Source of the DNA: Phycisphaerae bacterium
GTDB taxonomy: Bacteria > Planctomycetota > Phycisphaerae > Sedimentisphaerales > SM23-30
Length of the DNA stretch: 36,121 nt
Reading direction: 5' to 3'
Assembly (NCBI GenBank): GCA_016342495.1
Contig: JAEIOG010000048.1
Span: 1 to 36,121, forward strand
The notes beneath the pieces are model-generated. The model saw nothing but the letters and a program-made list of their open reading frames with translations, was not told the DNA's origin and did not search any database. The stretch's first letter is position 1, and each line of letters begins with the position of its first letter. The translations under genes were made by a program, and so were the position numbers. This document shows positions 7,803 to 16,813 of the stretch, piece after piece.

Positions 7803-8475
7803 CCACCCCAGCTTGAAGCTGAACCCACCCAGCTTGAAGCTGGACACAACTTACATAAGGATCACTGGATGGTGGGTTTTCCGCTTCCGTTGGGCGCTGC
7901 ATCAGCCAGAACGTCATAAGCTGGGGCCAAAGTCAAGTAGGACAAGCATCCTGCTTGTCTTTTATCCCTTTGACGTTAACTAATATATTTAACGTTGCCG
8001 CCTGCATCCGGCCAGATGTCGGGCGCCGGGGCCAAAAGGCAGGCTGAGCCTGCACCCACCCAGCTTGAAGCTGGACACAACTTACATAAGGATCATTGGT
8101 CGGTGGGTTTTCCGCTTCCGTTGGGCGCTGCATCAGCCAGAACGTCATAAGCCGGGGCCAAAGTCAAGTAGGACAAGCATCCTGCTTGTCTTTTATCCCT
8201 TTGACGTTAACCAATATATTAAAGTTTACCACCTGCATCAGCCTGAATGTCAGGCGCTGGGGACACAGGTCAAATAGAACATTGGCATTATAACTCATTT
8301 GAAAGAGTGGGCCGTGCGCCTAGCACCCGTTGGGCGCTGCATCAGCCAGAACGTCATAAGCCGGGGCCAAGGTCAAGTAGGACAAGCATCCTGCTTGTCT
8401 TTTATCCCTTTGACGTTAACTAATATATTAAACGTTGGACGCTGCATCAGCCTGAATGTAGCTGACGGGGGGGCA
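7803..8475 (+). repeat. Tandem block of three modular repeat copies
   Basis: Two copies start at about 7824 and 8055 (offset 231 nt) and are nearly identical. A third, lacking the first module, starts at about 8329. Module order is CCCAGCTTGAAGCTGGACAC, TTACATAAGGATCAYTGG, CCGCTTCCGTTGGGCGCTGC, a stem GACAAGCATCCTGCTTGTC, CCTTTGACGTTAAC, then a CCGCCTGCATC core and the palindrome GCAGGCTGAGCCTGC. Several modules are self-complementary. The block fills the gap between the convergent HEAT-like gene and cstA. Apparent frames in it (such as 8065-8277 and 8299-8520) are by-products of the repeat. Confidence 0.9.
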
Positions 8476-8485
8476 AAAGATAAGG

Positions 8486-10267
8486 TTAATTATCTGCTTT
8501 CTTCCTTAGCAAGACAATAATGGTCTCAAAGACCATCCATAAGGCCAGAATGAAGATGCCAATCCCTAAAATTACCAGCAGCCAGTTGCGATCACGATAA
8601 AATGCGAGCTGATTGACAATCATGGCCCAGCAAGTGATAGTCAACATGGCGATACAGGGAATGGCCGCCACCAGATACTTCTTTGTCCCCTGAGTTTTTA
8701 AGTACATGGTGATAACCAGCAGGGCCAAAGCCGCTAATAGCTGATTGACTGCGCCAAATAAGGGCCACAGTTTCATGGCCCCGGCGCCATTTGCCCCGGC
8801 GCCAAAGGCCAGAGCCGCCGCGGTCGCCACGGCAAAGATGGTCGAAGGCAGTCTTTTACTCAGCAGGGGCAGCTTCAAATCCCCGGCCAGCTCACCGATG
8901 ATATAACTCTGGATGCGAACGGTGGTGTCAAGGGTGGTCCCGGCAAATGAAGCGATGAAAACCCCCATTAGCGTTATGCCGGCCATGGTTGAAATGCCGA
9001 TTGAGTTAAATATGTTAGCCGCTCCGATGACCACGGCATTTAATTTACTGCCCAAGCCCTGAGCCCCGCTCCAGCTGGCATAATGCTGCTGGAAAGCGGC
9101 GCTGCCAGTGAATGGTTCACCGCTGCTATTGGTATAAGCCAGCCCGATACCGGCACTGACACAGATCAAAATCAATACCGCAAGGAAACCTTCCACCAGC
9201 ATCGAGCCATAGCCGACAAACTGGGCATCAGTTTCGCTGGCAATCTGCTTGGGAGAAGTCCCCGAAGCTACCAGAGAATGGAAACCGCTGATGGCCCCGC
9301 AGGCGATAGTGACAAACATCAAAGGCATAAGGGCCGGGATGTCACTGTCGGGGTTATTGGCGGCAGAATTGATCGCCGGGGCGACAATACCCATGCCATT
9401 TATCGCTGAGACAATAATGCCGATAATCAATAAAGCCATCATCACGAATAATTGCCAGGCATTGATATAATCCCGAGGCTGCAGCAGGGTAGTTACCGGT
9501 AGAATCGAGGCGATCAAAGCATAAAACAGAAGGATGATTGTCCAGATGCCCGTTGCCGGGATCGATAAAAGTGATTCAAAGGCCCATAAGTTCTCATAGC
9601 GAACCTGCAGATAAGCACCACCTGCGATAAAGGCATACATCACAATCACCGCAAACAATGTCGCAAGCGGTATACTGGCATTCCTGCGATAAATCAGATG
9701 CCCCAGGCCGATAGCGATGGGGATCTGCAGCCATACCGGGATAATCGAGCTGGGAAATATCTTAAAGACATTGGCGATAATAACACCGAAGATCGCGATG
9801 ACAATCAGCAAGGCAAAAAACACCACTATGAAGAATATGAATTTGACTCGCGGATTAATATATTTGGCCGCCACCTCAGAAATGCTCCTGCCTTCATTAC
9901 GCATCGACACTACCAGTGAACCAAAGTCATGAACGGCGCCCATAAAGATGCTGCCCAGGCACACCCACAGGATTGCCGGTAGCCAACCCCAGATAATCCC
10001 GATAGCCGGACCGACAATCGGACCGGTTCCAGCGATAGAGGTGAAATGATGGCCGAAGATGATGCCCTTTTTGGTGGGGACATAGTCTATGCCATCGTTA
10101 AATTCATGACTGGGAACCTGCCTCTGGGGATTAATCTTAAAAATCACCCGTGCAAGAAAGCGGCCATAAGTTTTATAGGCCAGGATAAAGCCAAACATGG
10201 GAACCAGCAGCAGTAATAAGGTATCGACTCCGCTGCTTAACGAAAATGAAAACAAGATATTAAACAT
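8486..10267 (-). CDS. cstA: CstA-family pyruvate/peptide transporter
   Basis: A 593-aa inner-membrane protein with about 16 hydrophobic segments. It matches the CstA family end to end: the N-terminal block GHHFTSIAGTGPIVGPAIG (about residues 73-91), then GAVHDFGSLVVSMRNEG, then SGFHSLVASGTSPKQIASE in the middle, and FAGTTLDTTVRIQSYI later. E. coli CstA and its paralogue BtsT import pyruvate, with peptides suggested for CstA. Either substrate suits a fermentative heterotroph, but the substrate is not decided by sequence. Length is shorter than E. coli CstA (about 700 aa) and typical of the shorter subfamily. GAGG precedes the ATG by about 10 nt. Monocistronic, with a candidate promoter 40 nt upstream; no usual two-component partner is adjacent. 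Confidence 0.95.
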   Translation of the reverse strand: MFNILFSFSLSSGVDTLLLLLVPMFGFILAYKTYGRFLARVIFKINPQRQVPSHEFNDGIDYVPTKKGIIFGHHFTSIAGTGPIVGPAIGIIWGWLPAILWVCLGSIFMGAVHDFGSLVVSMRNEGRSISEVAAKYINPRVKFIFFIVVFFALLIVIAIFGVIIANVFKIFPSSIIPVWLQIPIAIGLGHLIYRRNASIPLATLFAVIVMYAFIAGGAYLQVRYENLWAFESLLSIPATGIWTIILLFYALIASILPVTTLLQPRDYINAWQLFVMMALLIIGIIVSAINGMGIVAPAINSAANNPDSDIPALMPLMFVTIACGAISGFHSLVASGTSPKQIASETDAQFVGYGSMLVEGFLAVLILICVSAGIGLAYTNSSGEPFTGSAAFQQHYASWSGAQGLGSKLNAVVIGAANIFNSIGISTMAGITLMGVFIASFAGTTLDTTVRIQSYIIGELAGDLKLPLLSKRLPSTIFAVATAAALAFGAGANGAGAMKLWPLFGAVNQLLAALALLVITMYLKTQGTKKYLVAAIPCIAMLTITCWAMIVNQLAFYRDRNWLLVILGIGIFILALWMVFETIIVLLRKKADN

Positions 10268-10568
10268 TAAAAGTAAGCCTCTTATTAAAATTCAGACAAT
10301 AACTTAGTTCCTGAGTATAATCATATTCTATTAAAAAAACAATAGTGATTTTACAAACACCGATTTGCGCCAAATATTAACCATTTCTCGCAAAGGAGGC
10401 ATCAGATTATCTTGAAATGAAGCTCATCGGCATTAAACCAGCGTAAATCGGTGGTTTTAATACGCGAAGTGGCGTTTTGTCAGGTCGTTTTTTCTAGGAT
10501 AATGTATAAGGTTCATCTAACTATTGAAAGTCTGTCAAGAAATCTATCTGTTTCAAAAGGAATATCAA
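10268..10568. other. Divergent intergenic region between cstA and pseudopilin gene
   Basis: Holds the candidate cstA promoter (10314-10342). AAAGGAGG at 10392-10399 is a perfect SD with no credible reading frame behind it. ATTAAACCA (about 10432-10440) and TGGTTTTAAT (about 10452-10461) make a short imperfect hairpin around a phrase related to the GTAAATCGGTG short repeat. No gene seen. Confidence 0.4.
10314..10342 (-). promoter_or_regulatory. Candidate sigma-70 promoter of cstA
   Basis: On the minus strand TTGTTT (10342-10337) and TATACT (10319-10314) are 17 nt apart, giving an expected 5' leader of about 40 nt before the cstA ATG. The -35 element is weak. Confidence 0.45.
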
Positions 10569-11351
10569 ATGAAAAAGACAATCAAAGCATTTACCTTGAT
10601 TGAATTACTGGTGGTTATTTCCATTATCGCTTTACTGGTAAGTATTCTGATGCCAGCATTAAGTAAAGCCCGCCAAAAAGCCAAGGCTGTGGCCTGCCAG
10701 AATAATATTCGTCAGATTGCTTTGGGGATTATCTATTATGCCAATGAAAATAGTGACCGGCTGTTTCCAATCAATGATAATCAAGGCAAATACTGGTATA
10801 ACTATGTCGCCCAGCATTTCGGCGAAGATGATTATCAAAGCAATGATAATAAAAGCAAGGGCCTGATGGATGTAATATATTGCCCAACAACCAAGACACC
10901 TGTCAGTAATGATACCGGATGGCCGGGAACTGCCGAAAAATCATGGAAATTCCTGCAAGGCCAGGGCAGTTATGGCATGAATATGTGGCTGACTCCCAAA
11001 GGATACTGGAGTGATTATGCCAGAAACAGCCCGCTGGGCGGCGCTGATATGTTTTACAATAATATAACCGAAGCAAAATCTAATGTACCGATGTTTTCAG
11101 ACAGTATGTGGGTCGGCGGATGGCCAGTTGATTATGACAACAGTGTCCTGCCAAATGATTTTACCGGCAAGCTGGGTACTCCGTCAGAATTACAATACAA
11201 TATGCAACGATTCCTGATCGACCGGCATGATATGGCAGTCAATATCTCTTATGTTGATGGCCATGCAGAAAGAGTTCAGCTCAAAAACCTCTGGACACCG
11301 AAATGGCATAAGAAATTTCGGATGAACAGCGAGGTAACGATTACCAAATAA
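10569..11351 (+). CDS. Type II pseudopilin with H-X9-DG motif (planctomycete-type)
   Basis: A 260-aa protein beginning MKKTIKAFTLIELLVVIS. This is a class III prepilin leader: peptidase cleavage before F8, Glu at +5, then a hydrophobic helix of about 20 residues and the usual LMPALSKARQKAKAVACQNN continuation. Near the C-terminus is RHDMAVNISYVDGHAE, a perfect H-X9-DG motif. Such proteins are highly multiplied in Planctomycetota and relatives. They are thought to be minor pseudopilins of a type II secretion-like system, but individual roles are unknown. The ATG at 10569 has AAAGGAA 6-8 nt upstream; a longer upstream frame lacks this. It lies just upstream of the secreted GH95 enzyme, which may be its cargo, though that is inference. 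Confidence 0.9.
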   Translation: MKKTIKAFTLIELLVVISIIALLVSILMPALSKARQKAKAVACQNNIRQIALGIIYYANENSDRLFPINDNQGKYWYNYVAQHFGEDDYQSNDNKSKGLMDVIYCPTTKTPVSNDTGWPGTAEKSWKFLQGQGSYGMNMWLTPKGYWSDYARNSPLGGADMFYNNITEAKSNVPMFSDSMWVGGWPVDYDNSVLPNDFTGKLGTPSELQYNMQRFLIDRHDMAVNISYVDGHAERVQLKNLWTPKWHKKFRMNSEVTITK

Positions 11352-11502
11352 AATCAATCTGGCTTTGTAAGCTATAATTTCAATACCAATGTGTATCCAA
11401 GAAAGCTATATCTATAACAAAAGACGCCACAACCATCTCATAAGGGTGTGGTAAATTAGTGCATTAGGTGGGTTTGCGATAGCAGAAGCGATTTAAGGAG
11501 TA

Positions 11503-11531
11503 TTGACAACTCAATGATTATCAAGTAAGGT
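11503..11531 (+). promoter_or_regulatory. Candidate promoter of the GH95 gene
   Basis: TTGACA (11503-11508) is followed after 17 nt by TAAGGT (11526-11531), a weak -10. The predicted leader is about 47 nt. It suggests the GH95 gene can be read separately from the pseudopilin. Confidence 0.4.
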
Positions 11532-11584
11532 TTTTGTTAATAGTTTTAGTTTTCTCAAAATTTATGTGTGTAAAGGACATTGAA

Positions 11585-13930
11585 ATGCAATTTAAGTTTA
11601 TTTTTTCTGTAATTATTTTACATATAATCATTTGTTTTAGTTTTGTTCAGGCTGATATGGTTGTCAGGCACAACAGCCCGGCGGAAAGCTGGCGAGAAGC
11701 TGACCCTATGGGTAATGGCATGCTAGGGGGTATGATTTGGGGCGGGGTCACCAAAGAAATAATCAACCTTAACGAAGATACATTCTGGTCTGGTGAACCG
11801 GAAGAACATTCCGATGGCAAAAATTGCAAAGACAATCTTTCAAAAGTGAGAGAACTTATTTTTGCTGGTAAAGAATATGATGCTTATATTTTAGCCAATG
11901 AAACTATGTCCGGCAAAAATAACCAGTGTTATCAACCTCTGGGTAATCTCCTGATTTCCATTCCTGATTCCGAAAATAAAAAAATCACAAACTATAAACG
12001 TTCATTGAGTATTTCTCAGGCTCTGCATAACACAAGCTTTATACTTGATGAGGTCCTTTACAGCAGGGAAGTATTCATTTCCCATCCTGATAAAATCATA
12101 GCCATAAGAATCACAGCTTCAAAAGCCAACTCATTAAATCTTGACATAACCATGGATAGCCTGGTAGAACATAAGCTGACTGAACATAAAAACCTTAATG
12201 AATTATTACTTACTGGCCGGGCACCTGTTCATGCCACACCGCATTATGCCGGAACAACTATAGTTTATGATCAGGAAAAAGGTATGCGTTTTGCAAGTTT
12301 TCTGCGTGCATTTCCACAAGGTGGCAGCAGTACAGTCAAGGATAATATCATACAATTGCGGAATTGCGATTCAGCGGTCTTATTACTTTCGGCGTCAACT
12401 TCATTCAATGGTTTTGATAAATCTCCCGCCAAAAATGGAAAAGATGAAATAGCTACGGCGAAAAAAATTATCGAAGATGCTGGCAAAAGAAGCTATTCAT
12501 CATTAAAAGAGTCACATATAGCAGATTATACTAAAATCTTTGATAGGCTTACCATAGAGTTAGGTGATGGGAATTTCCAGGATATGGCAATTTCTGAACG
12601 TATCCACCAGGATTATCAGGGCCATAATGATCCTGACATAGCTGAGTTATTTTATCAGTTTGGCCGTTATCTTCTTATCAGTTCTTCCCGGCGGGGTACC
12701 CAGCCTGCAAATCTTCAGGGAATATGGTCTTATAAGCTTCATCCTTCCTGGTCGGCCAATTGGACGGTTAATTGTAATGCCCAGTTTAACTATTCAGGTA
12801 TTGGCACGGCCAACCTTGATGAATTAACCGAACCATTTCTCCGCATGATTGAGGAAGCGTCCATTGACGGAGCAAAAGTTGCTAAAAGCTGGTATGGTGC
12901 TAAAGGTTGGACCATTCATCATAATATTGACTTGTGGCGCGCGGCAAAACCAACTGGCAATAATATGTTATGGGCAATGTTCCCAGCTGGTGGTACATGG
13001 CTGGTAACAGAATTGTTTGATCACTGGCGATTTAGTCAGGACCAGAGTATGCTAAAACGTCTTTGGCCTCTGCTCAAAGGCAATGCAAATTTCTGGCTTA
13101 GCCATATGGTGAAAGATCCCGAAACTGGAAAACTGGTTTCATGCCCGGATGTTTATTTTGAAAATACTGCTCCGGAAAGAAAATCTCCTCTTTGTGCTGC
13201 TCCAATTTCAACAACCTTAATGATCCACCAGTTATTTGCAGATGTTAAAGAGGCGGCTTCTGCTCTAAATATATCTGATGATCCCATTTTGGCCCAGATC
13301 AACAAAACTATCCCGTTATTACCCCAGATGAAAATAGGTGATAATGGAGAAATATGGCAATGGGACCGGGGTAACTGGAAAGAATCTGATTCGACCCAAC
13401 TGCTGGTTATGTGGGGTGCGATTTACTCTGATCAGATTCACCCTCGACTTAGCCCTGAAACAGCCCAGGCATTAAAAACCATGTTAAACAACAGGGCATT
13501 GGGGCTGAATGGCCAGGGCTCATGGCGAGCCGCTTTCCCTGCCCAGACATATGCCCGGCTTGGCGATGGAAACAGCTCGCTGAAGGTTTTCGATGCAATG
13601 ATGAAAAAGTGGATTAATCCTAATCTCACGGTTCGGTTTATCCAGTCAGACTGGCAAATTGATGGAAATTTGGGCCTTATGACTGCTATGGGAGAATGCC
13701 TGATCCAAAGTCATGCTGGCGAAATAGAACTGCTGCCGGGGATCCCCGATGCCTGGGCCAAAAAAGGTTCTGTTAAAGGAATAAGAGCTCGCGGCAATAT
13801 CACAGTCGATTTCTCCTGGGAGCAAGGCAAAGTGACCCAGTGGAAAATCTTCGGCAATAGTAACAAAACTGTCAAGTTGAGAGTAAATGGCAAACTTATC
13901 ACCGCAACACCGCAAGTGTCCGGTCTTTAA
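11585..13930 (+). CDS. Secreted GH95-family glycoside hydrolase, divergent active site
   Basis: A 781-aa exported enzyme. A signal peptide (residues 1-23, ending FVQA) is followed by the GH95 N-terminal beta domain (HNSPAESWREADPMGNGMLG, LNEDTFWSGEPEE). The (alpha/alpha)6 barrel covers about residues 330-690 and a C-terminal beta domain ends the protein. GH95 enzymes are inverting alpha-L-fucosidases or alpha-L-galactosidases. By motif comparison from memory, the N-x-N pair (N396, N398), the acid Glu (E526 in DVYFENTAP) and the Asp of QIDGN (D693) are kept. The usual TNINxxMNYWP has become VNCNAQFNYSG, and the usual RHxSHL block reads DSTQLL (602-607). Substrate choice may therefore differ. 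ATG 11585 has AAGGA 7-8 nt upstream. Confidence 0.88.
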   Translation: MQFKFIFSVIILHIIICFSFVQADMVVRHNSPAESWREADPMGNGMLGGMIWGGVTKEIINLNEDTFWSGEPEEHSDGKNCKDNLSKVRELIFAGKEYDAYILANETMSGKNNQCYQPLGNLLISIPDSENKKITNYKRSLSISQALHNTSFILDEVLYSREVFISHPDKIIAIRITASKANSLNLDITMDSLVEHKLTEHKNLNELLLTGRAPVHATPHYAGTTIVYDQEKGMRFASFLRAFPQGGSSTVKDNIIQLRNCDSAVLLLSASTSFNGFDKSPAKNGKDEIATAKKIIEDAGKRSYSSLKESHIADYTKIFDRLTIELGDGNFQDMAISERIHQDYQGHNDPDIAELFYQFGRYLLISSSRRGTQPANLQGIWSYKLHPSWSANWTVNCNAQFNYSGIGTANLDELTEPFLRMIEEASIDGAKVAKSWYGAKGWTIHHNIDLWRAAKPTGNNMLWAMFPAGGTWLVTELFDHWRFSQDQSMLKRLWPLLKGNANFWLSHMVKDPETGKLVSCPDVYFENTAPERKSPLCAAPISTTLMIHQLFADVKEAASALNISDDPILAQINKTIPLLPQMKIGDNGEIWQWDRGNWKESDSTQLLVMWGAIYSDQIHPRLSPETAQALKTMLNNRALGLNGQGSWRAAFPAQTYARLGDGNSSLKVFDAMMKKWINPNLTVRFIQSDWQIDGNLGLMTAMGECLIQSHAGEIELLPGIPDAWAKKGSVKGIRARGNITVDFSWEQGKVTQWKIFGNSNKTVKLRVNGKLITATPQVSGL

Positions 13931-14020
13931 GGGTGTATTTAATATTTGCTCTACGTCTTGGCATATCAACTGTCCAGTTAACCTAAGTGTCCTATTCAGT
14001 CAACTTTACCCACTTTTAAC

Positions 14021-14193
14021 AATATAGGGAATCTCTAAAAATTCAATTTCTACTGCGAACGAATATTTTGCCCGCTGGACTGCGGAACAAAAAACCGCGA
14101 ATATCTACAAATATGCACGATTCTTTGTTCCTTGCCAGCAAACAAAATCTTTCGTTCTCGCTACGAAAGCAATTATTAGAGATACCCTATATT
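14021..14193. mobile_element. MITE-like 173-bp long imperfect palindrome
   Basis: The ends are 23-bp inverted repeats (14021-14043 and 14171-14193) matching at 21 positions, with core TATAGGG-W-ATCTCTAA. Similarity between the arms continues inward almost to the centre near 14107, with matching pieces such as GCTGG, GGAACAAA and a central AATATCTACAAATAT-type segment, so the whole element could fold into one hairpin. It has no coding capacity. Length, terminal repeats and intergenic site fit a non-autonomous transposable element. No obvious target duplication beyond A/T bases is visible. Confidence 0.7.
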
Positions 14194-14405
14194 TAATATT
14201 TCCCTGGCGATTATATCAAAATATAGTTGACCTGTCGCTGTCGTTATGGTATATAGAAACATAGGCGTTTATTATAAGTAGCGCCTTTTTTTATCTATAA
14301 TAGTTAATGATTGAGTTTTCGGGTTGTAATTGTAAGTTATAAAGCCTAAAATGATATTTGTTCTATAAATACTTGATATGCAAATAGATATATAATATAC
14401 GGTGG

Positions 14406-15491
14406 ATGATGTCTGACCTCAATGAAATGCGTGATAAAATAGATGCTATTGACAGTAATCTTGTAAAGCTGCTGAATGAACGGGCCAAGGTTGTTGTCGA
14501 AGTTGGCGAGTATAAACGCAAGACCAATGGGGCCCCTCCGATATACGCTCCAGACCGGGAAAGAGCAGTTCTGGACAAAATTAAAAGGAACAATACTGGG
14601 CCATTACCCAATAAAACCTTAGTGGCAGTCTACCGAGAGCTGATGAGCGGCTCATTTTTCCTGGAAAGACCGTTGCGAATCGCGTTTTTAGGCCCGGAAG
14701 GCAGTTATTCACATCAGGCGGCTATTCATAAATTCGGTAAATCCGTAGAACATCTGCCCCAGGCGGATATTAAAGCGGTTTTTGAAGAAATTGATCGCCA
14801 GCATTGTGATCTCGGCATCGTCCCGGTAGAAAATTCCATCGGCGGCGGCGTAATTGATACCCTGGACTCATTTATTAACTCTTCGGTGTCGATTTGTGCT
14901 GAGCTTTTAGTCGCGATCCATCACAATTTATTGGCTAAATGCTCGCTGGATAAGGTTAAAAGGATATATTCCAAGCCTGAAGCTATTAATCAGTGCCGTA
15001 ACTGGATTGCCTCTAATTTTGACCGTGATATAGAAATAATTCATTCCGGTTCGACCGCTCAGGCTGCTAAGCAGGTAATGAACGAAGAGTTTTCTGCCGC
15101 TGTCGGCTCAAAACTGGCCGGTGAACTCTATGATCTCAAGCTGGTATGTGAAAATATTGAAGATACCTCCAATAATGTGACAAGGTTCCTGGTCATAGGG
15201 CGAGAACCATCTGGACGCACCGGTAATGACAAGACTGGCTTGCTATTTAGTACCGCTGATAAAGCAGGAGCCCTGGTAGATGTGCTACTTGCTTTCAGAG
15301 ATAATGGCGTTAATTTGAAAAATATTGAATCTCGGCCGAGTCGTCGCCGTGCCAGCGCTTATAATTTCTTTGCTGATGCCCAGGGCCACTATACCGATGA
15401 GAATATGATAACAGCGATTGAATGTGCCCGTGACCACTGTCTACAATTAAGTGTACTGGGCAGTTTCCCAATAGCCACAGAAGTGGTATAA
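14406..15491 (+). CDS. pheA: Bifunctional chorismate mutase / prephenate dehydratase (P-protein)
   Basis: A 361-aa cytoplasmic enzyme converting chorismate to prephenate and then to phenylpyruvate, the phenylalanine branch. Residues 1-90 are an AroQ-type chorismate mutase (MRDKIDAIDSNLVKLLNERA). Residues about 92-270 are prephenate dehydratase (FLGPEGSYSHQAA, IVPVENSIGGGVIDTLDS, NNVTRFLVIG with the catalytic TRF). Residues about 278-361 are an ACT domain with GALVDVL and IESRPSRR, the two segments that bind phenylalanine in feedback-inhibited enzymes. Start: ATG codons at 14406 and 14409 directly follow GGTGG, with no well-spaced SD. TATAAT at 14391-14396 implies a nearly leaderless mRNA. DAHP synthase follows 305 nt downstream. 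Confidence 0.96.
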   Translation: MMSDLNEMRDKIDAIDSNLVKLLNERAKVVVEVGEYKRKTNGAPPIYAPDRERAVLDKIKRNNTGPLPNKTLVAVYRELMSGSFFLERPLRIAFLGPEGSYSHQAAIHKFGKSVEHLPQADIKAVFEEIDRQHCDLGIVPVENSIGGGVIDTLDSFINSSVSICAELLVAIHHNLLAKCSLDKVKRIYSKPEAINQCRNWIASNFDRDIEIIHSGSTAQAAKQVMNEEFSAAVGSKLAGELYDLKLVCENIEDTSNNVTRFLVIGREPSGRTGNDKTGLLFSTADKAGALVDVLLAFRDNGVNLKNIESRPSRRRASAYNFFADAQGHYTDENMITAIECARDHCLQLSVLGSFPIATEVV

Positions 15492-15643
15492 TAATTAAAC
15501 CAGATGGCATCAAAGCTGTCGGCTATACTTTTAACAGAAAGGAATTAAATATGCTTTGGCGATATTGGCGATTTTATTAAGATTTCCCATATATGAGCAA
15601 TGTCTTTTGTACCATAGCATATTTGATAACCAGACTGTAAAAA

Positions 15644-15680
15644 AAGTAAAAAAAACTCCCATTTCCTCCCTTTTTTACTT
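15644..15680 (+). terminator. Possible weak terminator after pheA
   Basis: AAGTAAAAAA (15644-15653) and TTTTTTACTT (15671-15680) are perfect 10-bp inverted copies, with T-tracts inside the right arm. The stem is almost all A/T, so its strength is doubtful. It lies between pheA and the DAHP synthase gene. Confidence 0.4.
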
Positions 15681-15747
15681 AAAAAGCCAAAAGACGAGCT
15701 CGATTTTTATTGTTTTTTAAAGTAAAATTCACAAGACTGCAATTGTA

Positions 15748-15764
15748 TCAGTTAGACTAACTGA
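15748..15764. promoter_or_regulatory. 17-bp perfect palindrome (candidate operator) upstream of DAHP synthase
   Basis: TCAGTTAG-A-CTAACTGA is an 8+1+8 palindrome ending 32 nt before the DAHP synthase ATG. Its size and place suit a dimeric repressor site. The AGTTA/TAACT core recalls TrpR-type operators, but no repressor gene is in the window. Confidence 0.5.
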
Positions 15765-15796
15765 ACAAATTGTTAAAAATATTAAGGAAAATAAAG

Positions 15797-16798
15797 ATGC
15801 TAGTCATTCTAAAATCACACGCACAGCAGGAAGCTATCGATCATGTTGTCGAAAGAATAGAGTCCCTGGGGTTGAAAACCCATATCTCTCAGGGCGAATT
15901 CAAAACCATTATTGGTGCTATTGGCGAGGAATCTCCTGAACTGCAGGAACAGCTTGCCACCATCGACGGTGTCGAGCGAGTCATGCCTATTATGAAGCCT
16001 TACAAGCTGGCCGGCCGTGAGATGCGTCCCAATGACAGTATGGTGCAGGTTGGCGATGTTAAGATAGGCTGTGGCAATTATGCCTTTATCGCCGGACCTT
16101 GTGCCGTCGAAGATTTTGACACTTGCATGGACACCGCAAAGATAGTCAAAAAGGCCGGGGCCAATATGCTCCGCGGCGGGGCTTATAAGCCACGTACCAG
16201 CCCTTATGCTTTCCAGGGTTTAGGCGAAGAAGGATTAAAGATCCTGAAAGCCTGCCGGGAAGAAACCGGTTTGCCGGTTGTCACCGAAGTTACTGACCCG
16301 CGGAATGTAGATCTCATTTGCGAATATGCCGATATGCTCCAGATAGGTGCCCGTAACATGCAGAATTTTGTTCTGTTGACTGAAGTGGGCAAAGCTGGCA
16401 AGCCAGTTTTACTTAAACGCGGGGCCAATGCGACAGTTAAAGACTGGTTGATGTCCGCTGAGTATATTCTGAGCAATGGCAATGAGAATGTGGTGCTGTG
16501 TGAACGGGGCAGCACCGGTTTTGAACCGGAGTTGCGTTTTAATCTCGATGTCGGGGCGATTGCCCTGGCGCAGATTTATTCACATTTGCCGATTATTGTC
16601 GATCCATCCCATCCAGCCGGGCGGCGTGACCTGGTCAGGCCGCTGTGTATGGCCGGAATGGCCGCCGGAGCCGACGGCTTTATTACCGAAGTGCACAGTT
16701 GCCCGGAAAAGGCCCTGTGCGATGGTAAGCAGGCTCTCACGGGCAAGTTGATTGCTGAACTGATCCAGCAGGTGCAACGATTTATTGATCACAAGTAA
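15797..16798 (+). CDS. aroF: 3-deoxy-7-phosphoheptulonate (DAHP) synthase with N-terminal ferredoxin-like domain
   Basis: A 333-aa enzyme joining phosphoenolpyruvate and erythrose 4-phosphate, the first step of the shikimate pathway. Residues 1-70 are a ferredoxin-like regulatory domain of the type found in Thermotoga-like type I-beta enzymes. The TIM barrel follows: [10 protein letters not shown] (metal-binding Cys), [66 protein letters not shown] and [22 protein letters not shown] 15797 is chosen because AAGGAA (15785-15790) lies 6 nt upstream; a TTG at 15770 only lengthens the frame. The preceding palindrome suggests repressor control, and the N-terminal domain suggests feedback by tyrosine or phenylalanine. 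Followed by a strong terminator. Confidence 0.96.
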   Translation: MLVILKSHAQQEAIDHVVERIESLGLKTHISQGEFKTIIGAIGEESPELQEQLATIDGVERVMPIMKPYKLAGREMRPNDSMVQVGDVKIGCGNYAFIAGPCAVEDFDTCMDTAKIVKKAGANMLRGGAYKPRTSPYAFQGLGEEGLKILKACREETGLPVVTEVTDPRNVDLICEYADMLQIGARNMQNFVLLTEVGKAGKPVLLKRGANATVKDWLMSAEYILSNGNENVVLCERGSTGFEPELRFNLDVGAIALAQIYSHLPIIVDPSHPAGRRDLVRPLCMAGMAAGADGFITEVHSCPEKALCDGKQALTGKLIAELIQQVQRFIDHK

Positions 16799-16813
16799 TG
16801 AAAATGAAAAAAC

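Noticed and set aside
8065-8520. Several open frames of 65-73 codons (for example 8096-8293 and 8299-8520)
   Set aside because: They lie wholly in the modular repeat block, give the same peptide from each copy in shifted frames, and have no ribosome sites.
10392-10399. Perfect AAAGGAGG Shine-Dalgarno with a possible small gene
   Set aside because: The nearest ATG frame ends after 8 codons and is too far from the site; no alternative start gives a reasonable protein.
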